This document shows, piece after piece, positions 45,275 to 52,112 of a stretch of 64,000 nucleotides of DNA. The stretch is taken from positions 96,438 through 160,437 of the forward strand of contig JAVBOY010000017.1 in assembly GCA_031550085.1 (NCBI GenBank), given 5' to 3'. Source of the DNA: UBA4417 sp031550085 (GTDB taxonomy: Bacteria; Bacteroidota; Bacteroidia; Bacteroidales; UBA4417). A program made the translations under genes and the position numbers. Position 1 is the first letter of the stretch, and every line of letters begins with the position of its first letter. The notes beneath the pieces are model-generated. The model was not told where the DNA came from, did no database searches, and saw only the letters and a list, made by a program, of their open reading frames with translations.

Positions 45275-45700
45275 TTAGTCAAGAATCTCAAGATTAAAAA
45301 TAAAGAAGAAATCCAAGAGGCATATGGATAGTTGAAACAATGTATGCTTATAACATTTGAACACCAAGGATTTGTTTACAAAAATGAATTTTAAATTAAC
45401 TATAATCCCAACTAAGAGTGAAATCGGGAATAAAAAGACTGTAGCAAAAAGAATTGGGAGAAAGGCATTTTCCATTGCTTTACCATACCACGGAATATCT
45501 TTATACATATTGTTTCTATGAATTTCAGCCATTTTAACTTCTACTGCATTAGTAGGATCATAGGTGTAGGCAGGTACGTTTTTTATATAATTCGAAAATG
45601 TTGCTTTGTATAAATATCGCTCATAAAAGAACAAATATGCAACAATAAAAAACATCACAATAAATAAAATTGAAACTTTTTTCAATAGTGTATTTTCCAT
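45275..45700 (-). CDS. Small membrane protein, unknown function
   Basis: 141 residues with a signal-anchor helix (about 8-28, KVSILFIVMFFIVAYLFFY), a hydrophilic middle and two further helices (about 82-105, LPILFATVFLFPISLLVGIIVNL, and 115-138). Rich in Phe, Ile and Lys and more AT-rich than its neighbours, which suggests an accessory gene. Not recognised. No operon partner. Confidence 0.5.
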   Translation of the reverse strand: MENTLLKKVSILFIVMFFIVAYLFFYERYLYKATFSNYIKNVPAYTYDPTNAVEVKMAEIHRNNMYKDIPWYGKAMENAFLPILFATVFLFPISLLVGIIVNLKFIFVNKSLVFKCYKHTLFQLSICLLDFFFIFNLEILD

Positions 45701-46000
45701 GATAAAAATTTTATGAACTTAATTCACTCTCCTTAAAACCCAGTACTTTGAATACTTTGATTTCCCACATATCTAAGATCTGGTTTCGAAAGAACGTTTA
45801 AAGCATTAACGATTCCCAAATGGTTCTATTGTTTTCGAATTTATTTTGCATCGTGAAAAATACAAATCAAATATGATAATTGAAAGCAGTAAATCATCGC
45901 TTAAGATGATACCCTTACTAATACTGTTCATAAAAACTCAAAATTCGGTATTCAAAAAAACGAAGCATTTGTTACTTTCGCAAGATCATATTTTTTTGTT
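45701..46000. other. AT-rich spacer without features
   Basis: About 300 bp between two divergent genes. A TACTTTCG (45973-45980) 20 bp before the DUF2179 gene is one mismatch from TAnnTTTG and may be its -7 box. Nothing else is seen. Confidence 0.45.
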
Positions 46001-46594
46001 ATGCAATTCTTATTCTCCATAAATCCAGATATTTACGCTTGGGTTGTGTTGCCGCTTTTGATTTTTCTGGCGCGCATTGCCGACCAAACCATCGGGACGT
46101 TGCGGTTGATTTTCTTGGGCAAAGGAATGAAAGTAGTGGCCCCTATTCTGGGATTTTTTGAGGTGATCATCTGGCTTTCGGCGGCAGCACAAGCCATGAA
46201 GCATTTGGATCATTGGATTTGCTATGTAGCTTATGGCGGCGGATTTGCCATGGGCAACTACATCGGCCTGGTACTGGAGGAGCGCCTGAAATTGGGCATC
46301 GCCATTATCCGGGTTATTTTGACAAAAAATTCTCCCGAACTGATTGAAAAACTTTCGGCTCAGGGCTTCGGGCTGACCATTATGAATGCCGAAGGCGCCA
46401 AAGGTTCGGTAAAGATTTTGTTCAGTATCTTGCGCCGCAAAGAATTGCCGAATTTTATTAAAACCGTAAATGAATACAATCCCAACGCATTTTATACCAT
46501 CGAAGAAGTAAAATCGGTAAATGAAGGTGTATTCCGGGGAAATACGGAAAAGCAAACCGCACGTTTCTTTTCAAGAATTACCAAAGCGAAATAA
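46001..46594 (+). CDS. UPF0316/DUF2179 membrane protein
   Basis: 197 residues. Three transmembrane helices (about 10-30, 43-65, 73-92; IARIADQTIGTLRLIFLGKGMK is typical of UPF0316/DUF5698) precede a cytoplasmic DUF2179 domain (about 115-170, GFGLTIMNAEGAKGSVKILFSIL). The DUF2179 fold appears in YebE/YitT-type proteins and is proposed to sense ligands, but no activity is known. Length normal. Repeat block C begins right after its stop codon. Confidence 0.85.
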   Translation: MQFLFSINPDIYAWVVLPLLIFLARIADQTIGTLRLIFLGKGMKVVAPILGFFEVIIWLSAAAQAMKHLDHWICYVAYGGGFAMGNYIGLVLEERLKLGIAIIRVILTKNSPELIEKLSAQGFGLTIMNAEGAKGSVKILFSILRRKELPNFIKTVNEYNPNAFYTIEEVKSVNEGVFRGNTEKQTARFFSRITKAK

Positions 46595-46981
46595 GTTTTT
46601 AAATGATGATTTAGTAAACAAGTTGACGAGTAAACCAGTAAACGGGTTTTTAATCGAAAATTGAAAATGGAGAATTGAACTTAGCGAAGCGATCTCATGA
46701 GGCGAAGCCGAATAAAATTGAAAATGGGGCTTTTAGTAGACAAGTTGACAGAAAACGATCCCCCGCTTGCGGGGGTGCCCGTAAGGGCGGGGGTGTAAAA
46801 CAGTAAACGAGTTTTAATGCGAAAATAAGAATACAGAAAACGAAAGTCTTTAAAATACAAATAAACAATTAAACAGTTCAACGATTCAACAGGCATTTAC
46901 CCTGTACTGTTCACCTTGAACCTTCCACCCATTTCACGCATCACTGTTCACGCTTCACAATTTGTAGATAAATACCCGGTC
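46595..46981 (+). repeat. Composite intergenic repeat block C (reverse orientation)
   Basis: 387 bp. Boxes are the reverse complement of those in A, B and D. GTAAACAAGTTGACGAGTAAAC is at 46613-46634, the AATTGAAAATGGAGAATTGAA tract at 46659-46679, AAACAGTTCAACGATTCAAC at 46871-46890, and the TGTTCACGCTTCAC box near 46946. As both flanking genes are on the plus strand, the orientation relative to transcription is the same as in A, B and D. It contains a REP-like palindrome at 46760-46795. Confidence 0.8.
46760..46795. repeat. REP-like palindrome (CCCCCGC..GCGGGGG)
   Basis: CCCCCGC TT GCGGGGG followed by TGCCC GTAA GGGC and a second GCGGGGG, so the left arm can pair with either right arm. Two mutually exclusive hairpins are possible. 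Confidence 0.6.
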
Positions 46982-47437
46982 ATGTCACAATCACTGTCAA
47001 AACTGTATGTTCACATTACATTTCACATCAAAAGAAACGGTGTGCTTATTGACCGCAAAGATTTCAGTGATTTGTTTGCCTATATGGGAGCAATCATAAA
47101 TGACAACGAATCGATCCCCATCATCATAAATGGGGAACCCAATCACGTCCATATTTTATGTATCCTATCGAAAAATGTTGCACTGTCAAAGTTGGTCGAA
47201 GAAATAAAACGCCATAGCAGCCGTTGGATCAAAACCAAAAGCGAACGGTATAAAAGTTTTTCGTGGCAAGGAGGATACGGAGCATTTTCGGTAAGTCCCT
47301 CTGTTTGCGAACGGACGAAAAAATACATTGAAAATCAAGAGGCACATCATCGAAAGAAAAGTTTCGAACAGGAATACCTGACATTCTTAAAAGCGCATAA
47401 TATTGAATATAACGAAACTTATTTGTGGACAGATTAA
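46982..47437 (+). CDS. IS200/IS605-like Y1 transposase of RAYT type
   Basis: 151 residues from ATG 46982 (MSQSLSKLYVHITFHIK); the 22 codons upstream are repeat DNA. HUH endonuclease motif NHVHIL (about 53-58) and the Y1 nucleophile in KYIENQEAHH (about 116-125) are present, so it should be able to nick single-stranded DNA. The WQGGYGAFSVS phrase is typical of the stand-alone Bacteroidetes relatives. No tnpB and no clear paired IS ends are visible. Location directly behind repeat block C with its REP-like palindrome recalls RAYT genes, which are domesticated relatives that spread REP elements. Confidence 0.82.
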   Translation: MSQSLSKLYVHITFHIKRNGVLIDRKDFSDLFAYMGAIINDNESIPIIINGEPNHVHILCILSKNVALSKLVEEIKRHSSRWIKTKSERYKSFSWQGGYGAFSVSPSVCERTKKYIENQEAHHRKKSFEQEYLTFLKAHNIEYNETYLWTD

Positions 47438-47835
47438 CTTAAGTTGCCCTTTCAGGGTTCTATGTACTTTTTTTTAAGATTGATATACAGGATGTTATCA
47501 TTTTGTGCTTTGAGGTGCTAACGGTTATCTAACGATTCTCTTTTTCAGTTAGTTTCTCCGTTTATAATGCAAATATACGCATTAAAAACTTCTTTCGAAT
47601 AGAATTTTTTCGATACAAAATATTCTATTCATAATTCAACTATACTTTAAATTTCTTATCTAAAATTGTTGGGTCTTAAGGAGATTAAGAAAGGAAATTT
47701 TCAATCTTGTAGTTTGAGTAGTAATTATAATCGAAAAAGAGAAAGTAAAGAAATACCGGAAAGCACACGATTATTTAGAAAGGTTGTATGACGGCATTGG
47801 CGAATAATCTAAAAATGAATTATACCTAACCACAA
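47438..47835. other. Non-coding spacer, possible gene remnant
   Basis: About 400 bp. A short open stretch near 47724-47810 reads VVIIIEKEKVKKYRKAHDYL then ERLYDGIGE and a stop codon, which looks like a degraded gene end, but I cannot name it. Otherwise AT-rich and featureless. Confidence 0.4.
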
Positions 47836-47883
47836 AAAACCACGCAAATTACTTTTGATATCAAAAGTAATTTGCGTGGTTTT
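47836..47883. repeat. 48-bp perfect palindrome
   Basis: Perfect dyad with 24-bp arms and no loop, centred between 47859 and 47860 (arm: AAAACCACGCAAATTACTTT plus TGAT). Much longer than a usual terminator stem. Confidence 0.9.
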
Positions 47884-47932
47884 CCAAATGATATTGTTTA
47901 TATACATAGATAATTCGCATTTAAATCTAAAC

Positions 47933-47976
47933 GCAATTATTAATGCAAGAAAACAATATCTTGCATTAATAATTGC
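47933..47976. repeat. 18-bp inverted repeat with 8-nt loop
   Basis: GCAATTATTAATGCAAGA / TCTTGCATTAATAATTGC, loop AAACAATA, 50 bp after the previous palindrome. Perfect pairing. Could act as terminator for the minus-strand Rhs-tip cassette (47 bp past the 48023 stop), but it has no clear T tail. Confidence 0.85.
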
Positions 47977-48022
47977 ACAAATAGTATTTAACTTTTTGTG
48001 CAGTTTTACTTGGGAATATCAG

Positions 48023-48457
48023 TTATTGGGATAAATGGATTTCTTCTTTTGTTTTTTGTGCTTTGAAATATTTTATACATGAAACAAGAATAATTAAAAC
48101 AGTATTAACAACATCACTGTATAATATAAAGGATGTTATAAGTGTCCTCTCTTCTAGAGTGTACAAAGAATGGCCTCCTAAATAATATTTCGAAGGAATA
48201 AATAGTATATTCGTTATGATTAATAGAAGAATAACAATTAATATCACCCATAACCTTAATTTAGGGAAAGACTTAAAGGTACAAAAAATTGTGATTAGAC
48301 CTATAATTAATATCCCAAGTCCAATAGGAATAAGAAAAATACTCCCTTTTAAACTTAAAATTAAACAGGCTAGCCAACTACCTATAATAGAATATATTTT
48401 TAAGTATAAAAATAAAAATATAATTCCGTAGTAAATAAAACGATGTTCTTTTTTCAT
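48023..48457 (-). CDS. Four-helix membrane protein, candidate immunity for the second Rhs tip
   Basis: 144 residues with about four transmembrane helices (near 8-30, 33-58, 68-90, 112-130), Ile/Leu-rich and AT-rich. It lies 11 bp downstream of the orphan Rhs tip at 48469-49626. In polymorphic toxin loci the gene right after a toxin tip is the immunity gene, so this is the best candidate, acting in the inner membrane. No family recognised. The assignment rests on position. Confidence 0.55.
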   Translation of the reverse strand: MKKEHRFIYYGIIFLFLYLKIYSIIGSWLACLILSLKGSIFLIPIGLGILIIGLITIFCTFKSFPKLRLWVILIVILLLIITNILFIPSKYYLGGHSLYTLEERTLITSFILYSDVVNTVLIILVSCIKYFKAQKTKEEIHLSQ

Positions 48458-48468
48458 TTTCGTAAAGT

Positions 48469-49626
48469 TTATCTGCGTGGACTATTCTTTTCTTTATCTG
48501 TGAGTTTTATCAATGGTAGATTATTTTTAAAGCTTTGGGTAGGATTTAACCGATTAATTCGCCCATCTTTTCGATCTCTTTCACCTTCTATAATGCCTGT
48601 TTCTCTACCGGCATTACGCATTTCTCCAGAGTTATCATTATGGTCAGTAGCAATTCCAGCAACAAAAGCTGAAGCTAACCTAGACAACCAACCGGGTTTG
48701 TTTCCATTATATGTATCATTGTATGTTTCTTTATACCCCAGTCTCCAATAATCACCTACATCTTTCAATGCTTCATTGGTGTATTCACTAGGCTTTTTTC
48801 CCAATGGGTGCATTTCTTTCTTATTGGTTTCAGGGTTATCAATAGTTCCTTTATCTTTGGCATCTTGCAATTTTTGTTTTAATTTAGGAATATTGCTATT
48901 GTTTACAATTATGACATCTTTTAAACCATCATCGGTTTTGTAAAGCAATTCTCCTTTTTCATTTCTATAATCAGTATAATTTTCCCCACTCGGATCCACA
49001 TACTTCAGCGGATTATTTAAGCAGTAACTATAGCGGTTATAGTTTTGAGTATTTTCCGGATCCTGCACATAGTTATCCGGAGAAAGCATCCGCGCCATCA
49101 CCGGGTCGTACAGACGGCCATTCATGTTTATCATCCCAAACGCATCCAAATGTTCATGCCCGGTATAGCCTCGATCAAAGGTACAAAAGTTGTCAATGAA
49201 AAACGGAGTTAAATTGGATGCTGTTTGGAAAAAACTTTGTGCATAGGGCTGCAAGGTATTTTTGTCGCGGCGGCGTCCCCAGGCGTCATAAGAATATTCC
49301 TGAGCCAAGTTACCCCATTCGTCCACCACATGGGTTACACTACCCTGGTGGTCGGTGAGCAGGTAAAAGAGTGTGCCTGCGTTGATATTTTCGCCATGCG
49401 ACACATATACCATGCGGGCGCCGCCAGGGGCGTTGATGTAATAGAAGTTGCGTCGGAAAAACCTATCTTGTTTGATGCAGTTTCTAGCGCTTATAATGCA
49501 AAACAGGAGAGAACATCCCTCCTGTTTTTGAAAAAAAATAGCTGAAAATAAGTTGATCCTGTTGCTGTAGAACCTGCAGGTGCAAAATGGTACACAACCA
49601 TTTACATAAATCCTGTCCTTTTCCAT
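48469..49626 (-). CDS. Orphan Rhs tip cassette 2 (core 3' end plus unknown toxin domain)
   Basis: The open frame gives 385 residues, but Rhs homology starts only at about 49452 (RRNFYYINAPGG). The first 57 residues overlap the end of the previous gene and cross a terminator, so they are probably not real. The shared core (to about LKYVDPSGENY near 48975) matches the full-length Rhs core nearly residue for residue. Then a new C-terminal domain of about 165 residues begins (ENYTDYRNEKGELLYKTDD...GIATDHNDNSGEMRNAGRE...NSPRR), which I do not recognise. This is likely a silent or displaced tip that can replace the main tip by recombination over the shared core. A candidate immunity gene follows. 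Confidence 0.7.
   Translation of the reverse strand: MEKDRIYVNGCVPFCTCRFYSNRINLFSAIFFQKQEGCSLLFCIISARNCIKQDRFFRRNFYYINAPGGARMVYVSHGENINAGTLFYLLTDHQGSVTHVVDEWGNLAQEYSYDAWGRRRDKNTLQPYAQSFFQTASNLTPFFIDNFCTFDRGYTGHEHLDAFGMINMNGRLYDPVMARMLSPDNYVQDPENTQNYNRYSYCLNNPLKYVDPSGENYTDYRNEKGELLYKTDDGLKDVIIVNNSNIPKLKQKLQDAKDKGTIDNPETNKKEMHPLGKKPSEYTNEALKDVGDYWRLGYKETYNDTYNGNKPGWLSRLASAFVAGIATDHNDNSGEMRNAGRETGIIEGERDRKDGRINRLNPTQSFKNNLPLIKLTDKEKNSPRR
49499..49530 (-). terminator. Hairpin ahead of orphan tip 2
   Basis: AAAACAGGAG / CTCCTGTTTT with a 9-nt loop and T tails on either strand. It separates the MORN genes from the tip, which argues against read-through expression of the orphan. Confidence 0.6.
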
Positions 49627-50165
49627 TTTTTCAAATCTTCATCCCATGTTTTAATTTTTTTAAGTTTTCCATTATTAGAATAAATGTATTGTTTAAAAGG
49701 CGCTCGAAATGTATAATGAATCCACACTCCTACTTGTACTCCGTTTTTTATTTTTCCTTCTTGGAGTATAGATCCATCAATATCATAACAATAAAAATAA
49801 CAGTCCTCGGGTATTCCCCCAATTTTCCTATATTCCCGGAATCTTAACTGGCCATTACTATAATACTCCTCATAATACCCACAAAGTTTTCCATTTTTAT
49901 ACGGCTCCCTTGAATATAATTGACCATTTTTATAATAAACCAAGAGCAATGAATCCAATCCTAAAGTATCTTTTACAATTACACGAGAGGTTTCTTTTAT
50001 CTTTTTCCATTCCTGCTCACCCAAGCGAACCATATTATTCATGAACGATGTATCAGAAATATTATAATCGCATGTATTATTTTGTTGCGAATAACAATTC
50101 GCAATGAAAAAGAAGCTGAGTAACAAAAAAGATTTTTTTAGAATTCTATTTTTTACATGAATCAT
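49602..50165 (-). CDS. MORN/YwqK-type exported protein, candidate immunity (copy 2)
   Basis: 187 residues with a signal peptide (ending near NCYSQ) and MORN/YwqK antitoxin-like repeats (YKNGQLYSREPYKNGKLCGYYEEYYSNGQLRF). It is a diverged paralogue of the next gene upstream (50212-50793): both share NN-CDY, VKDTLGLDSL/IKDTLGLDSL, the YSNGQL unit and a W-K-TGF end. It stands 46 bp behind it. Such repeats occur in immunity proteins of polymorphic toxins, and the signal peptide fits neutralising a toxin outside the cytoplasm. Confidence 0.65.
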   Translation of the reverse strand: MIHVKNRILKKSFLLLSFFFIANCYSQQNNTCDYNISDTSFMNNMVRLGEQEWKKIKETSRVIVKDTLGLDSLLLVYYKNGQLYSREPYKNGKLCGYYEEYYSNGQLRFREYRKIGGIPEDCYFYCYDIDGSILQEGKIKNGVQVGVWIHYTFRAPFKQYIYSNNGKLKKIKTWDEDLKKWKRTGFM

Positions 50166-50211
50166 AATATAAACTCGTTTTCAAATATTCGCCTTTTTAT
50201 TAGAGTGGTCT

Positions 50212-50793
50212 TCAATCCCAATTTTCATATTTTATAGTCTCTGTTTCAATCACCTCATAGTGAAATCCAGTTTTTTTCCATCGTTTCTTATTTACGTCCC
50301 AGTGTTTTACTTTCTTTAATTTTCCTTTACTTGAATAAGTATATTTCTTAAAAGGCTTTCTAAATACGTAAGTAATCCAATCTCCATTTGGAACACCATT
50401 TTTATATTTCCCCACCTTATAAATGGATCCATCAATTTCATAGACATAACAATAACCATCTTCAGGTAGCCCGTCAATAAAATATACCCTATTGCAAAGT
50501 TGTCCATTACTATAATAATCTTCACTCCATCCACAGCATCTCCCATTTTTAAATGGTCTTCTATAATGCAACTGTTTGGTTTCATAATATGTTAACACTA
50601 GTGAATCTAGGCCTAATGTATCTTTAATTGTCTTCATTAAACCTTTTTTAACCATTTCATCTTGTTTCGATAGCTGCATAATACTCTCTCTAAAAGAACT
50701 ATCTCCCGTGTCATAATCGCAATGATTATTTTTTTGGGCATAACAAGGAACTAGAAACGAAAAAACAACTACGATTTGTACGAAATATTTCAT
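50212..50793 (-). CDS. MORN/YwqK-type exported protein, candidate immunity (copy 1)
   Basis: 193 residues; signal peptide (MKYFVQIVVVFSFLVPCYAQ) and repeat units (YYETKQLHYRRPFKNGRCCG, YYSNGQLCNRVYF, GKYKNGVPNGDWITYVF). It starts 15 bp after the stop of orphan tip 1, so it is the natural immunity candidate for that HEGGH tip. Its paralogue follows. Family function (antitoxin-like) is inferred from the repeats and position. Confidence 0.65.
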   Translation of the reverse strand: MKYFVQIVVVFSFLVPCYAQKNNHCDYDTGDSSFRESIMQLSKQDEMVKKGLMKTIKDTLGLDSLVLTYYETKQLHYRRPFKNGRCCGWSEDYYSNGQLCNRVYFIDGLPEDGYCYVYEIDGSIYKVGKYKNGVPNGDWITYVFRKPFKKYTYSSKGKLKKVKHWDVNKKRWKKTGFHYEVIETETIKYENWD

Positions 50794-50808
50794 TTTTTAT
50801 ATCTATTA

Positions 50809-51567
50809 TTATAATATATCTGTTTCTCTATCGGCTCTCCTTCCACTTGGATTTGTTGGTTCATGTCCTCTTCCTCTATCGGAAGGAGGCCCCGTATATT
50901 TTTTATAAAAATCTAAATAATTCGACCAATTTGAAACATTGTAAACCGTATGTCCTCCCTCATGACTTAATATAAGCCCTTTATCTTTGATACGGCTGTC
51001 GATTTCTATAAGAATCGTATTAACACCATATTTTGACACAAACATTTCATTTACATTTCGTGTTGCAGTAAGCCCACTTACAGAATTTCCATATTCATCC
51101 CGTATTCGATCTGTTGTTTGGACATACACATCCACGGTATTTCCACGTTCATCTGTCAAATTATCTAGCGCTTTATATAAATCCGAATTATACTTACTTA
51201 GGTCAGCCATGGCTAACTGAGAGGCTTCATACTTCTCATTGATATTATTATATTTTCTTTGAGAGCGTTTATATGCCTGGTACGCTTCCTTATATCCATC
51301 GGCCCCTGTATTCCCTTCAAATGCATCCAAAGCGGCTTTTGCCTCTTCCATCGCCTGTTGGGCTTCATTCCGTTTCTTTTCATGAGCGTTTACAAGTTTC
51401 TCTCCAGTCGGATCCACGTACTTCAGCGGATTATTCATACAATAACTATAACGATTGTAATTTTGTGTGTTTTCGGGGTCTTGTACGTGGTTATCCGGAG
51501 AAAGCATCCGCGCCATCACCGGGTCGTACAATCTTCCGTTCATGTTTATCATCCCAAACGCATCCAA
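50809..51567 (-). CDS. Orphan Rhs tip cassette 1 with zincin-like toxin domain
   Basis: About 252 residues. Homology to the Rhs core begins at about 51602 (CTFDPGYTGHEHLDAFG) just after an in-frame TAG, and no ATG is available before the core methionines; the frame opens with TTG at 51567. So it probably cannot be expressed alone. After LKYVDPTGEK come a coiled coil (about 45-105) and a domain with SHEGGHTVYN, an HExxH-type zinc site, ending GRGHEPTNPSGRRADRETDIL. It looks like a metallopeptidase-type toxin module kept as a silent cassette. Immunity candidate: the MORN gene 15 bp downstream. Confidence 0.7.
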   Translation of the reverse strand: MDAFGMINMNGRLYDPVMARMLSPDNHVQDPENTQNYNRYSYCMNNPLKYVDPTGEKLVNAHEKKRNEAQQAMEEAKAALDAFEGNTGADGYKEAYQAYKRSQRKYNNINEKYEASQLAMADLSKYNSDLYKALDNLTDERGNTVDVYVQTTDRIRDEYGNSVSGLTATRNVNEMFVSKYGVNTILIEIDSRIKDKGLILSHEGGHTVYNVSNWSNYLDFYKKYTGPPSDRGRGHEPTNPSGRRADRETDIL

Positions 51568-51621
51568 ATGTTCATGCCCGGTATAGCCCGGGTCAAAGGT
51601 GCAGTTAACCCCTCTCTAACT

Positions 51622-51655
51622 CTCCTCTTAGGGAGGAGAACCCAAATTCTCCTCC
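51622..51655. repeat. REP-like element with competing hairpins
   Basis: CTCCTC / GAGGAG (51622-51638) and GGAGGAGAA / TTCTCCTCC (51632-51655) share bases, so only one can form. It is placed at the junction between the lipoprotein gene and the shared Rhs core of tip 1. CCCCTCTCTAACTCTCCTC-like text is a type of dispersed element I recall from this phylum. Confidence 0.5.
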
Positions 51656-51716
51656 TGCATTTACTTTTGTTTTTCAATAACACACAGGTGCAATGCGGTA
51701 TGCAGCCGTTGGTAAA

Positions 51717-52112
51717 CTACCTATTATGCTTTAACTTTTTTATTTTTTTATCTATACCCTTTTGATTGTAATAAATTTCGCCTGTTTTTTTGTTGACCAA
51801 GCTATCTTTTGTATACAAAAAAAAACGATTTAAGGAGTTCTTTTTATAACCATAAATATCAACAGAATCAATGCTCAACTCATTGTTTATGAATTTGTAT
51901 TTAAATTCAGCCATATTTCCCAATCCACCGAAGCGTTCAGAATACATTAAAACTGAATCATTTTTCAAGTCAATAGCCTTAGATGAAGGCTGGTGATAAG
52001 AAGTAGAATCAAAGAATGTTTCATAACATTTGTAACTTTGTACTTTAGTTACTGTACCACATGATGTACAAACCATAATACCGCAAACTAAGATAAATAT
52101 TCTTTTTCTCAT
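51717..52112 (-). CDS. Lipoprotein, candidate immunity for the full-length Rhs
   Basis: 131 residues with a lipoprotein signal (GIMVCTSCGT; Cys near residue 18). The rest is basic and Tyr-rich (EFKYKFINNELSIDSVDIYG) with no known motif. Its ATG overlaps the Rhs stop as ATGA, so it is translationally coupled to the toxin tip, the usual layout of toxin and immunity. A lipoprotein would act in the periplasm or at the outer membrane, where a zincin tip might attack. Confidence 0.65.
   Translation of the reverse strand: MRKRIFILVCGIMVCTSCGTVTKVQSYKCYETFFDSTSYHQPSSKAIDLKNDSVLMYSERFGGLGNMAEFKYKFINNELSIDSVDIYGYKKNSLNRFFLYTKDSLVNKKTGEIYYNQKGIDKKIKKLKHNR

Noticed and set aside
47836..47976. The two palindromes as IS200 ends of the transposase
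   Set aside because: They lie 400 bp and more after the gene, are perfect and loop-free or nearly so, and have no matching partner upstream; IS200/IS605 ends carry small imperfect hairpins.
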